From Manduca sexta (lineage: Eukaryota > Arthropoda > Insecta > Lepidoptera > Sphingidae): a stretch of DNA of 64,000 nucleotides. The stretch's first letter is position 1, and each line of letters starts with the position of its first letter. The DNA lies in NCBI RefSeq assembly GCF_014839805.1, contig NC_051134.1, forward strand, positions 13,423,170 through 13,487,169, given 5' to 3'. The position numbers were made by a program, and so were the translations under genes. The notes beneath the pieces are model-generated. The model saw only the letters and a list, made by a program, of their open reading frames with translations, was not told the origin of the DNA and ran no database searches. Below are positions 1 to 11,094 of this stretch, piece after piece.

Positions 1-117
1 TAGAACTTTTAAGAGGAACAATCCCGTCATACATCATTGTTGCATAACTTTAACTGTTTACGCAGCGCACGCAACGGAAGCCCTCAAAACTAATAAATTT
101 TCTCCGTTTTTGTAACA

Positions 118-983
118 TGTTTCATTACTGCTTCGCTCCCATTGGTCATAGCTTGATGATATATACCCTATAGCATTTCAAGAACAGAGTGCTATCCAAC
201 ACAAAAATATTTTTTTCAGTTCGATCTGATAGTTCCTGAGATTAGCCATTACTGCTCCGCTCCTATTGGTCATAGCGTGATGATATATAGCCCATAGTAC
301 TTCACGAACAAAGAACTATCCAACACAAAAATATTTTTTCAGTTTGAACCGGTAGTTCCTGAGATTAGCCATTACTGCTCTGCTCCTATTGGGTATAGCG
401 TGATGATATATAGCCTATAGCACTCCACGAACAAAGAGCTATCCAACGCAAAAATATTTTTCAGTTTGGACCGGTAGTTCCTGAGATTAGCCATTACTGC
501 TCCGCTCCTATTGGGTATAGCGTGATGATATATAGCCTATAGCACTCCACGAACAAAGGGCTATCCAACGCAAAAAGAATTTTTCAGTTTGGACCGGTAG
601 TTCCTGAGATTAGCCATTACTGCTCCGCTCCTATTGGGTATAGCGTGATGATATATAGCCTATAGCACTCCACGAACAAAGGGCTATCCAACGCAAAAAG
701 AATTTTTCAGTTTGGACCGGTAGTTCCTGAGATTAGCCATTACTGCTCCGCTCCTATTGGGTATAGCGTGATGATATATAGCCTATAGTACTCCACGAAC
801 AAAGGGCTATCCAACGCAAAAAGAATTTTTCTGTTTGGACCGGTAGTTCTTGAGATTAGCCATTACTGCTCCGCTCCTATTGGGTATAGCGTGATGATAT
901 ATAGCCTATAGCACTCCACGAACAAAGGGCTATCCAACGCAAAAAGAATTTTTCAATTTGGACTGGTAGTTCCTGAGATTAGC
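118..983. repeat. Tandem array of about seven 123-bp units
   Basis: The word 'attagccattactgctccg' and its variants recur at about 241, 364, 486, 609, 732 and 855, and the next unit begins at 978, giving a period of 122-123 bp. An older, more diverged unit starts near 118. Inner units are almost identical and outer ones more diverged, as expected for unequal exchange. The last unit runs into a LINE/SINE-like 3' tail ('gcgcgttcaaacaaac'). The same tail occurs singly at 29946-29995, so the array looks like an amplified 3' region of a retroelement. No coding content is seen. Confidence 0.93.
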
Positions 984-1040
984 GCGTTCAAACAAACAAA
1001 CAAACTCTTCAGCTTTATATAATAGTATAGAAGTATAGAT
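978..1040 (+). mobile_element. 3' tail of an RTE-like retroelement
   Basis: The stretch has 'attagcgcgttcaaacaaac' followed by repeated aaac, then 'ctcttcagctttatataata' and a short 'gtatagat' type end. A second copy of this tail lies at 29943-29995 inside a SPOP intron. The repeat is recognised as a common insect LINE/SINE end; assignment to the RTE clade is inference. Confidence 0.55.
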
Positions 1041-1938
1041 TATAATATTTTATTGATTTTAATTTATTGTGAACATCGTATTACATGTTAACTGTAGAAA
1101 AAAATATTTCCTCGGGTTAGCTTTTGAAAATTTTCACCCTTCGCCACTGCTGTGGAAATGCGTATTATAAATTTCAACGATTCGACGGGTAGGCGCACGA
1201 ACCCCGGCATTGGTCCTGCATGCGTACATGTGGAACAGCCTCGGCACGCGCACCTCCCGTCGCATAACAGTCCTGGGTACTATATAACATAACTTATTTG
1301 TTAAATCTATACAGTCAAATCTATTATTGCATATACCATGTAGCATCATTGCAGTAATAAGCAAACGTCTGGATTGTAGAGTAAGCATCTTGTGTTGATT
1401 TAATAGCTGCTCAAACGGGACATTTGATCGAAAGCATTTATAATTAATAGCGCGCATAATTTTTTTCTGGACTATTTCTAATCTATCATTATACTTGTCG
1501 TAGATAGGATTCCAGATCGGTACAGCATATTCTAGTTGTGATCTTATTAACGTTTTATACAGCAATAGAAAAGTAGAGGGACGAACGAAATCACGCGAGG
1601 ATCGCATAACAAAACCAAACGTCTTAAAAGCATTACTTACAATAATTTCAATGTGTTTATCAAAGTGCAAAGAGGAGTCCAGCGTAATTCCTAAATCACG
1701 AACAGAGTCTACTTTATTTAAGAGTATACCATTTAAGGAGTAGCGGAAATGATTTTTTTTTTTATTTTTAGTAAAGGATATGGAATAACATTTGGGAAGA
1801 CTAAGAAAAAGTTTGTTGTCACGGCAGTAATTGTTTAATAAATTGAGATCTTCTTGAAGAAGTAAGCAGTCTTGTATAGTTTTACAAGCTTTATATATTT
1901 TTACATCATCAGCATACATTAAAAAATTCGAAGAAATA
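1041..1938 (-). mobile_element. Non-LTR retrotransposon fragment, C-terminal half of reverse transcriptase
   Basis: An open frame at 1134-1919 on the minus strand encodes about 260 residues. It starts at the RT active-site block MYADDVKIY and continues through the thumb region (NGILLNKVDSVRDLGITLDS, then a YKTLIRSQLEYAVPIWNP block) typical of jockey/CR1-like LINEs. The frame reads upstream as S-S-N-F-L before MYADD until it meets a TA-flanked MITE at 1938. The missing RT segment resumes beyond the MITE at 3188. The element is 5' truncated, and the 3' untranslated part is probably at 1041-1133. It is non-functional as it stands. Confidence 0.85.
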
Positions 1939-3187
1939 AGGTCAGTCGGGGGAAGTGCGCCATAAAATTTTCATAGCTGGATTCAATGTAAAATAATTTC
2001 TTTTTGTGCTGACTTAAGAATGTAATTTTATTTATTTAAGAATATTTGGTATTTTGTGATAAGAACTTATAGCCATTCAAGGAAATCGGACCATAAATTA
2101 ACAATATTTTGCTCAAAGTAAAAAAAAATGGTAGTAGGCGCACTTGCCTCTGGAAATGGGGTAAGTGCGCCTGTGTAAAAAAAAACGCCAATATGAAACA
2201 TTATAAAGAAAACACTGATTTTAGTCCATAGAGAAGTAATTTTTACCCCCATTGCTCTTGGATAATTTTTAATCACTCAATATTATAATAAACTATGGCT
2301 GTCAAAACAAATTCGGGGTAAGTGCGCCATATATTTGTAAATCAGGGGTTCAAAACATTTTAGATTTTTTTTTTGCTATATTTAGGTATTAATATTAGAG
2401 TTTTGTGTGTGGATATGTTGGAATAAAAAAATGGTAGCCCTAATACAAAATCCATTTTATTTCTAAAAACTAAAAAAAAAAACATACAAAAATGTAGGAA
2501 TTAACAATTTTGAATGCCTTATAACTCAATTACTTAGAATTTGGCCTTATGACATTTAATATGTTTTAGCTGCATTATACCCAGATAACGTGTCTGATCG
2601 AACAGTTGCAACCTCGTCACGTAAAGTTGCTCTAGACCAAGGTATTTAATTTTTTCTTTTGTAAAAACGAATTAACTAATACGCCCTTTTATTTAAGTCG
2701 GCTCAAATTCATATTAGTAAAACATATTTTCAAAAAAGGTTGGTAATATATGGTTCAGGGGCAAGTGCGCCATACGACTAGTAACTGTGGCGCACTTGCC
2801 CTACTCGACAATTTTCAGGTACATTTTTTCGCATTGCTAAAAAATCCTTTATTTTAGTAGATATAAATAAAATTCAGGCAGGAAGTTAAAATAAAAGGTT
2901 TAAACTATGTACTCACCTTACTGGTTTACAGAAATATGTTAAATATCTAAAAATATTTGATGTTATCTTTCACGGGGTCATCTCTGTTTACAGGTCTAAA
3001 TGACACTTAAAATAAAATGGCGAATAAATCGTATTAAAATGAACAGAGCCATTTATGGTTTTTAGTGGAACTATATTTCAGTTAGTAGCATAGATAGAAG
3101 ATTGCGGTAATTGTATAACATCAATAGTTTTCGATTTTTTTAGGGCAGGTGCACTTACCCCGTCGGCGCACTTGCCCCACCTGACCT
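1939..3187. mobile_element. TA-flanked MITE with 'aagtgcgcc' subterminal repeats
   Basis: Inverted termini AGGTCAG...CTGACCT extend over about 25 bp (left 'aggtcagtcgggggaagtgc', right its near complement at 3166-3187). They are flanked by TA on both sides (1937-1938 and 3188-3189), the target duplication used by Tc1/mariner-like elements. The 1249-bp interior repeats the motif aagtgcgcc or its complement near 1953, 2137, 2161, 2315, 2763, 2797 and 3166. No transposase frame is present, so it is non-autonomous. It interrupts the flanking LINE RT. A deleted relative lies at 34089-34189. Confidence 0.85.
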
Positions 3188-3236
3188 TACTTAAAACATT
3201 TTTTTATGTCGTTTACATATATATTAAATACTAGAT
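3188..3236 (-). mobile_element. Continuation of the LINE reverse transcriptase split by the MITE
   Basis: On the minus strand this segment reads V-F-N-I-Y-V-N-D-I, the block that directly precedes the YADD box in LINE RTs. Joining it to 1936 across one TA copy recreates the RT region. A run of seven A's puts the two parts out of frame by one base, so the LINE was already broken, or broke later, by a 1-base slip. Confidence 0.7.
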
Positions 3237-3901
3237 GACCCGGTGAACTTCGTATCACCTACATACATTTATTATTATTATTCATCGTGGAACGCAATTT
3301 TGCCATACAATACGTACGTTATCATTATCTGTCTCTCGCTAGTCGAGAGTACGGTTTACGCGTGCGGTAGCTTGTCGCACATTTGATTAACTTCGACGAT
3401 CAAAGTCATCTTCTCCGTGGCATTTTGCGACAATAACAATAAATAAAGTTCTCACGCACTGACAAATTGATGATAGATTTTAATAATAGTCTTGAAATTT
3501 ATTTATTTATTTTCTATTTTTAAGAACCCACTGACACTTTTACACTTTATTTATTTCTGAAATGTTTTGTATTTGAACAAAATAAACCAAAGAAATCGGA
3601 CCTCATATTACAACTATGAAACAGACTTATTTCTGAATACATCTATATATATGTTACAGTTCTTTATTTCTAAAAGAGAAAAAGACATGAAATGTTTCAC
3701 AGGTAGGAACATTTTGTATTGAAAACTTATATTGTCGTTTTTAGTATTTTTCCGTTATTTATTATTTATGTTCGTCACCGTTTAATCCATCCCTGGACTT
3801 CCACAAATAATTCAAAACCAAAATTAGCCAAATCGGTTCAGCCGTTCTCGAGTTTTAGCGAGACTAACGAACAGCAATTGATTTTTATATATATAGATTG
3901 A
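3230..3901. repeat. Dispersed repeat with 'ctagatgacccgg...cagccgttctcgag' ends
   Basis: The stretch begins 'actagatgacccggtgaact' and ends with 'cggttcagccgttctcgag' followed by an AT-rich 'tatatatagat' tail. This is a pattern I recognise from many arthropod dispersed repeats. The small open frame at 3719-3901 lies inside the tail and is not a gene. The class (SINE or LINE 3' part) is not certain. Confidence 0.55.
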
Positions 3902-5151
3902 TAGGACATGTAAAAAACGTCAATTAACTTCAAACCTGATACTTAATAAATTGGCAATATCTATAAGTACTTACTTAACTTTATGGTTTAATATTTTTAC
4001 ATTACTTAAGTAAGGATATGGTGTAATGTATGTATTGTATGTACCACTATCAAGCTTTTAGAAATAATATTTATGTACCTACTTACATAGCGACATAAAA
4101 TATTATTATGCTGCACATTAAAAGTTAGACCATACCTCGACTCAACCTCTCTAGAAGTAATCTGTATTCTTCGTTAAAAAACATCTTTTCCACTCAACAT
4201 CACTCAAAACTATCAAATTCCAGGTATCTCACGACTTACCTTAAGGAAGACTCGAGGAAAGTTATTAGCTTTGTAAAGTGTTAGAATCTGATTACTTTAT
4301 TCTGATATTATTACAAGTGTGTTAAAAATAGATTTCCAACAGTTCCTGCAATAGCTACTTGTTCGATTCTCCATATGAATATCCTGAACGGCGTTATTTA
4401 ACAAATGCACAAAACCTGATAGGATTTTATGACATAGAATTCCAAAGAGGCTATCGTTTGAAGAAAGACACTATCGTGAACACTATATTGCCAATTATTT
4501 GGGTAGAAGTGGTACAGGCACTAACAACCTCACTGTAGGATTCTCAATAATAGCTCAAACTTAAACTAAGAATACAATTTTCGAGGATTCCTTGAATTAA
4601 TTCCCAAGGTAAGCTCGATCGTGATAAGGTTAAGGAATTTTCGAGGAAACGTCTTAGAATACGGGTGTAGTCTCTTCCAGGAAATAATACAATATTTTCT
4701 TAGTCTTCTATGACCTACATTTCTTCTGATTTCAGATAATGAGTGCTGCTTATTCTTATTTCAACATGCTGAGGAACAGTAATTAAACAATGTTGTAATT
4801 ATATCCACAATGGTTTATGCTCAGAACAATGACAAGCATAGAAGTAACACTATGACATTTGAGTGTACTCTGTCTTAGACAGCAAGAAATTTAATTGTGT
4901 TGCGAACCCTTCTGACATCTTATCGATATCGATAGATGCTTTGTCTATCGGCTATGGTAAATTCACAGACCTGCTAAAATTAACACTTTTCGGTCAGTCA
5001 ACTACAAACTGTTGCAAATTGCTATTTTAGATACTTAAAGGCTTAAAAAAAAGATATCAAAACCCTGATTTGGTATTCAAGTACCAAAAGAAGTCTGGGT
5101 ATATAAAAACACTCGTTAAGCTGTTAAATTACAATAAACTATAGAACTACC
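3902..5151. other. Non-coding AT-rich DNA, no gene seen
   Basis: No splice-bounded coding segment or recognisable protein was found on either strand. The only notable site is the palindrome at 4921-4934, listed separately. Confidence 0.6.
4921..4934. promoter_or_regulatory. Double DRE-type palindrome TATCGATATCGATA
   Basis: Two overlapping TATCGATA words form a 14-bp palindrome. TATCGATA is the known insect DREF/BEAF-type element, usually near housekeeping promoters. No gene start is evident next to it, so its function is only suggested. Confidence 0.35.
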
Positions 5152-5350
5152 GGCTTTCTTCGAGCTAAATTTTGTCCAATTTTCATTTGCTATTTACAGC
5201 AGTTTCCATGCCTTCCAAAACATCATTCACATAAAAATGGTTTAGCATTTAGATTATTAAATTAAGAAAATGTTAGAAATTTCTGAAGGAATGGAAACCG
5301 CTGTAAGTAACAAACAAGAAATCGTCCGGAATTTCGTCTAGGAGAAAGCC
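5152..5350. repeat. Imperfect inverted repeat with ~66-70 bp arms
   Basis: The left arm (5152-5217, beginning ggctttcttcgagc) is complementary, with mismatches, to the right arm (5281-5350, ending gaatttcgtctaggagaaagcc). Both carry the shared words 'ggctttct' and 'cagc[ag]gtttccat' in inverted order, around a 63-bp spacer. This is most likely an old foldback or MITE remnant; I saw no clear target duplication. Confidence 0.6.
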
Positions 5351-5977
5351 AGTACGCCTTCTGTTCTTTTCTGACTTTCTTAGGGATTAAAAGATACCCA
5401 AGAGGAGTGATTTGACAGAAGCTACTAAAATGGGTCAGTAAAATTAAAACACAGCGGTATCATTCATGTCACATATGTTTGATAACTTATTTCAATGTTA
5501 ATAAAACTTTGTCGAAGTGCTTAGAGCAAACACGGTGCTGTTTTTCCAATGCCAATTGGGACGAGCTATGGCAACGATCCATTTTGCCTCATAGCATCAT
5601 CTGTGGGGAATCTGCAATGAAACACATTGTATGAAACACACTATGAAAATCAGATAGTTTCCTCGACCCCAGCCTTCGCGCACGGTTTCCAAGTGGCTTT
5701 TACCACTACACCACCGTATATTGAAATTAAAAGGCAATTTATGCAAAATAGTAAACTACAATATACTAACATCTATGTTATCGACAGAATATGCAGCACA
5801 ACACTATTGAACACGACTACGTAAATTGGTAAAAATGAAAAATACTTAAGAATGACTGGATCGAATGGCCAACAGCAGATTATAATATGACTACAACATA
5901 ATAAAGTATAATTAATAACACTTTTTGCACTTATGTACAGGGTTTAAGCAAATATATTAGGTTTTTTGTTTACTCAC

Positions 5978-6054
5978 CGATGGAAGCTGATGATTTCAGT
6001 TTCATTTTCTTTACGAGAAGAATGAGATTTACACCCCACAATAACGCAGGCCAT
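5978..6054 (-). CDS. First coding exon of a THAP zinc-finger protein (partial)
   Basis: On the minus strand an ATG at 6054 opens MACVIVGCKSHSS... and ends ...IISFHR split across a consensus donor GTGAGT (plus strand actcac at 5972-5977). The exon is 77 nt (25 codons plus 2 nt). Met-x-Cys, Cys-x4-Cys (C3, C8) and the terminal Phe-His-Arg form the start of a THAP domain (C2CH DNA-binding zinc finger). In that family the first intron commonly interrupts near the FHRFP segment. The second half, with C-x2-H, is not found nearby downstream (below 5978), so it must be on a distant exon or lost. THAP proteins are DNA-binding factors or relatives of P-element transposases; which applies here cannot be told. 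Confidence 0.7.
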
Positions 6055-7136
6055 TGCTTGTTCCTAGGGCTATATTTTACTTAAACAGCACTGTGTATTT
6101 ATTAAAATTAACAACAAAAATATTACACAACATGAAGCCACTTTTGAAAAGCACGCGCTGAAGTATAACGTAACTAAATTGTGTGGGCGCGTTTGTGACA
6201 TTGTTTTGAGATTGACAAGTTGGAACATTTGACATTTTATTTGCTTTTTAATTCGGCATCATAAAGAGGACCAAAGGTCACCATTTGATTATTTTAAAGT
6301 GTACGCAAGCCGACCTTAGCAACATAATATTTGTCTCGCTCTTTTCAACGGTTTTGGCCTATTTGAAAAAATAGGATAAGTATATGAGGGTAATTTAGAT
6401 TCCTTCTATGCTTGTTCTTGTTCTGAGGGTTTATGGTTTTATGCACTATGATTTTGTCTATGAACAAGAAGAATAAATTAGAAACAATTTCGTTTATTGT
6501 CACTTAACTTATCAAATAATTTATGAAACAAATAAGTGGGCACTTTCTTTTATTTATAAATCTTAATAAATAAACTTACTACATACTACATTGTCTACAT
6601 TATTTATTTAACCCATCACTTTTGTAGTTTGTTAAATCTGATTTTGCTTTGTCTGATAAAATTTATTTGCCCATTTAAAAATCTAACATTGGATTATATA
6701 CATATAACTTATGTCTATACTCTAAATCATAAGGATCTTGTTTCTAGTATTTACATTCTTTGACTTGTGTATCAATGCAAAGACCCCTTATGTTCAGGCA
6801 ACAGAAAGTATATTGTAACAGGACCCTTAGATGTATAGACTATTTCTTGATGCCTTATTAGTTGTGTGGCAGCCAGACCATATAATAAACATGGAATACC
6901 TGAAACATAAAGACTTTAAAAAGAACCTTAAACATCAGGGTAATGTGGACACATAGTCTGTTCATTCTTACTTTATAAACATTTGAATACACAAGAAACA
7001 CACATCACACCTTTAACCCTGAAGGGATATGCAGAGGTGTGATCAGGGAAGCCATTTTCGCTAAATGTGCTACATCCCATGATATGACGGGCATCACCAT
7101 AATAGGCAAAATTTCCAGACTCCCAGCTTATACTAC
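6055..7136. other. Non-coding; 5' flank of the THAP exon
   Basis: No coding segment is recognised. The first few hundred bases upstream of 6054 would contain the promoter and 5' UTR of the minus-strand THAP gene, but no TATA box or clear initiator was identified. Confidence 0.5.
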
Positions 7137-7470
7137 GGGGCCATACAAGTATTATGTAACACAATTTGGAGGGGAGGAGGGTCTTGTAAACCGTTACGAT
7201 GTATTACAGGGTCGGGAGAAGGGCTTAGTACAACGCCTTATATAACATTGTTTCTTTTTTATTTTAAAATCATAACTAAGGTATTTTAGCGACTTCCTGG
7301 TATTTTGCGTAACATAATTGTGAATGTTACAATAAAAAACTACACTTTAGAGTTACATAACTGTTTGAGGGGGGGAGGGGGCGTACAGGAAAACGTTACG
7401 GCGCGTTACATGGGTGGGTGAGGGCTCAAAAATCTTCAAAAATTGCATTACATAATACTTGAATGGCCCC
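7137..7470. mobile_element. 334-bp MITE with ~31-bp inverted termini and TAC target duplication
   Basis: The left end 'ggggccatacaagtattatg' (7137 on) is the inverted complement, with two or three mismatches, of the right end '...aatacttgaatggcccc' (to 7470). The direct triplet TAC flanks both sides (7134-7136 and 7471-7473). The interior is G-rich with gttacg motifs and has no protein frame. GGG-type ends plus a 3-bp duplication suggest PIF/Harbinger-like mobilisation, which is inference. Confidence 0.8.
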
Positions 7471-9060
7471 TACGCTGGAAAAACCCAATTTAATTTTGTC
7501 CAACCTAGAATTTGGACCAGGAACATCATACATACTTGGTACATATACAATATACATGTCAATGTTAAAAATCTATTGACAAACCTAGATTAATAATTTT
7601 GATGTATCTCATAAACTTATCTGATGTGTCCAAGTCCTCTTGGATCCTCTTAGAACAGTGATATTTAATGTAAGGAAAACAGCCTGTCCTCAATATTTGA
7701 TAATTTGATTTTCCCACTTTCCAATTGAAATTGGACATGCCAAACTGATCATCCTTCACACTTCTGTACTGTAAATGGCAAATAACTTTTGATCACATTT
7801 CATAATATTTATGAAAAAGAAACAATAATTTTTATTTTTGTTAATATAAAAAAGAAACTATATTATTGTTTTAAGTATTAATTATGTAGATTTTAGTAGC
7901 CAACAACACAAGAAAATTAGGTACAGTTCAATTCTTCTTTCTCGGAGGCTGTAGTTAGCTCCAAGTGCAATACAACACATGTACAGTCAAATTATATTTC
8001 TATAATTATTATGTCTAGAATTCACATAAATATTAAATACTATTATTTTGTTATTGAATTTAGAAAGGTTTTGTTGGACAACACTCATTTATAATATGGT
8101 TTTATTAAGATTATATCTTTATTTAATAGAAAGTAAATTATACTTAATGCAAATAAATAATTTAGCCTACAACTTGTCTTGTAAATCCATGATTTGCAAG
8201 GATAATTTTTAACAATAACAAAACAATTATTTAACTATTGGATTTGGCTGTATTTAAATAGGAATGTGTGCATCTAACACCTAATATTGTGCACTTCGGA
8301 ACATATAATGTTGAGAGCCGCAAGGAAGTATGTATCGGACTGTACCATCATGGAAGTATTGGTAAATGATTCTTTAGTAGGATTCTCTTTGTTAGTAGGT
8401 ATGGATATAAAAGACGTTGAGTTTATTCTATATTTAAATTTAAGAAAACAAATGCAATACAACCTTTACGAAATAAGAAGTCCATGGAGGTTCATTACAT
8501 TGCTTTAAATATGAAGTTAAAACTTCAGACGATGTCGGTTTCGTGGAGTAAAATGCAATACGTAATGTAAGTATTTTCATTTTATTACAAAGTCTAAACT
8601 TGAGACACATAATTAGTTATTAAACACTGCGATATTCTTAGCTTTTTGTAATAATGTTATATTTTTGATGAGGACTTAAAGTCTTCACCAAAAGAGCTTT
8701 ATATTAGATATCGAAATCATTTCCCTTGAGATCAAAGAGCACAATGCGAGGATTCTTCAACTTCAAGCAAAGAAAATTTCAATAGTTATGATATAAAGAA
8801 AACTCAAGACAAACCAAAATACATTTTGGTAAACGTCTGTCAAGTGTCAATTTACCTAATTGTCAATGTTGTCAAATAAAATAATACAGATAAAAAATGT
8901 CTAAGATAGATTTAGATATCGATACAAAAATGTTATTTATTTGTTCCATTAATATCTTCACTTCCCACAAAATAATCATATTATAGAACCACATAGTACC
9001 AACTGATTTAATGTTGAATACCTATCAATTATATTTCCAGACTCATATTCTTAATTCTTA
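7471..9060. other. Non-coding AT-rich DNA, no gene seen
   Basis: Short frames exist on both strands around 7565-7760 and 8274-8510, but none has a domain, conserved motif or splice context. Both strands are open at 8287-8462, which argues against real coding. Confidence 0.5.
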
Positions 9061-9650
9061 AATGTGGCTTACGTTCCTTGCCCCGGGGTCGTTAGATCTT
9101 TTTCTTTTGTTTTACGGAGAAAGTTCCTTATTATTACTGCGCAGCCTTCGTAGGAGGCGACTGAGCGGTTATGCCGGGGTAACCGTGCCTTACGACCCGG
9201 CGTTGAGCCGCCCAAATTTGATGACGACTCTCGGGCGACCACCGGGCTGAGTCCCTAACCCTATGTACAACTAACCTACGCACGGCCTACCTCTAAAACT
9301 CTGCGGTGGCACTCTTCGGCGCATTAGGGACGGCTGCGGAGTTCCTCTGACGGAAGTGTCTAAGTCTTCGTCCACAGGCGCCCCTGCGCGGTGCCGCTTT
9401 GCGGCCCGTCTGCTTGGGGGGTGGGGGGCTCAGTAGCCCCCGCGCACCGAAGGACGTCCTCGGTGTCTACGGCAACGTGAGGCCAACTAAACACTACCGC
9501 CCATCCCGTTCAACCGAAAAATGTGCAAAAGACGCACAAAAATGCACTAGGGCGGACAGCCCCCTGCTGCCCGCCGACGACCCTCATATCGTTACATCTG
9601 CCACAAGGCGTTCAACGTTTGAGCCCTTTTTGAATTTATATACTTAAGTC
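9061..9650. repeat. GC-rich retroelement-like fragment
   Basis: A 590-bp stretch is strikingly richer in GC than its neighbours and has sharp edges. A frame at 9399-9647 (plus) stays open for 82 codons (a VYGNVRPTKHYRPSRSTEK segment), but no domain is recognised. The composition fits the 5' part of a non-LTR element. Identity is uncertain. Confidence 0.35.
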
Positions 9651-9864
9651 ATCTAATTTGATGTTTGTCAGGGGTTCTCACTCATCACTGTAACTGCTAT
9701 ATTGTTCTATGTCTAAGATGTTTTTATTACATTGTCCGAGTTGTTCGAGCTCTATGTATACTGGCAAGACGAAAGCAAGGTAATTGCCCGACATTCACTT
9801 AGTCGAGGTCCAACCAGTGTCGCGGCTAGTCGGCTTACTAACTTTTTGTATTTTTGTAAATAAA

Positions 9865-9945
9865 ATGCCTTCCTGTGTTTTTAGACGATGTACTACAAAT
9901 TATACTGCAACTGTGAATGAAAAAAATGTTTCATTTCATAGGCTA
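9865..9945 (+). CDS. First coding exon of a second THAP-type protein (partial)
   Basis: An ATG at 9865 begins MPSCVFRRCTTNY... and reaches ...VSFHRL before a consensus donor GTAAGT at 9946-9951, giving 81 nt or 27 codons. The Met-Pro start, Cys4/Cys9 (C-x4-C) and the Phe-His-Arg segment are the hallmarks of a THAP domain N-terminus. In-frame codons also lie upstream, but this Met is the family-typical start. No matching second exon carrying the C-x2-H half was found before about 12 kb. It faces away from the THAP exon at 5978-6054, 3.8 kb away. It could be a gene start or a captured fragment of a transposase gene. Confidence 0.6.
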
Positions 9946-10856
9946 GTAAGTAATAAGTATGCACTATTTAACTTATTTTTTAACTAATAAATGCATTTTA
10001 TTCGACTATCATGGCGACGCTCTGGCCGTATTGATGCGAGCTGCTGGAGCTGCGGGAGATGGGTAATGAATGTACCTAATATTTTTTTAATTATACACCG
10101 TGATATCATAGTTGTTTTTGCACCGATTGTAGAGAGCGTAGTAGTAAGTGTGAGATTTAGTTGCATTATACACCAGGAGTTCTCATTTATTATTCGTAAA
10201 CATTAAATTTAATTATAATAGAACACTTCCAGGGGGCCAATTGTAGCAGCAGTCGATGTTCTCACGATACGCACGACTTTTCAATTAACGCCTAAGACTT
10301 CATAAAGTGTTATTAACGTATAAAAAAAGGCTATCAGGCTTGCATTCATATTCCTTTAAATAAAACAATGTATAATGTAGGTATTTCATAAAATATGTAT
10401 TTGAATCTTCCAACAATACATCTTATAAAAAAAATATTGATAAGAACATTTACTTACTACTTTACTACGAATTATTGAGTAAAATAAGTATTTTTACTTA
10501 TTTACCACATATTGTAAATATAAAACAAATCCAGCAACTATAACAATAAACTGCTTCCAAAGTATAACAACTTGAAAAATTTATTGAATGTTAAAAATAG
10601 TAAACGAGATGAGGGATGCTACGAAGCATCGCATAAAGAGGAGACTCTCGTCGACTTAATCCTATACATTAATGCGTTTGTTTCTTATCGTGACGTATTT
10701 ACGATTCATCGAGTTTCAAATCACAACGATTCTCAAGAAATTTCACTTCATAATATTTCAATTTGTTACATTTTGAAACTAATGTATTAATTAATTCATT
10801 TTAAACCTATTTTATTTAAGGCATTGTCACACATTAGATAATTATTTAAATATTTA
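9946..10856. other. Non-coding or intronic DNA downstream of THAP exon
   Basis: A short GC-richer patch at 10003-10065 is open in several frames but matches no THAP second half. Nothing else was seen. Confidence 0.4.
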
Positions 10857-11094
10857 CCCCCTTATTCATAGATGTTATTTATCTAAGGACGGAGCATTGC
10901 TGTGAGAACAAGTCTATTTCTCAGCTTTGTTTATCTGACAACCAACTAGATTCAAGTTGTATCTCAATATTAGCCAATCACAACAGCCCTATGTCTACGC
11001 ACTGCGAAGGCTGCCATGCCGTCAGCACTGAGAAACAGACTTGTTATCCAACAATGCTCCGTCCTTAGATAAATATCGTCTATGAATAAAGAGG
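10857..11094. mobile_element. Palindromic TTAA-type MITE, copy 1
   Basis: The ends CCCCCTTATTCATAGA and TCTATGAATAAAGAGG (imperfect) are inverted repeats that continue inward as 'tatctaaggacggagcattg' and its complement. This is one of four copies in the window (others at 17849-18120, 35353-35565 and 42844-43079). The flanks TTTA and TTGA are consistent with a decayed TTAA duplication. Confidence 0.85.

Noticed and set aside
3719..3901. 60-codon frame
   Set aside because: Lies entirely inside a dispersed repeat tail.
7039..7245. 68-codon frame and its minus-strand counterpart
   Set aside because: Overlaps the terminus of a MITE; no homology.
9991..10206. Second exon of the plus-strand THAP gene
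   Set aside because: No C-x2-H or conserved Trp/Pro of the THAP second half, and no good acceptor.
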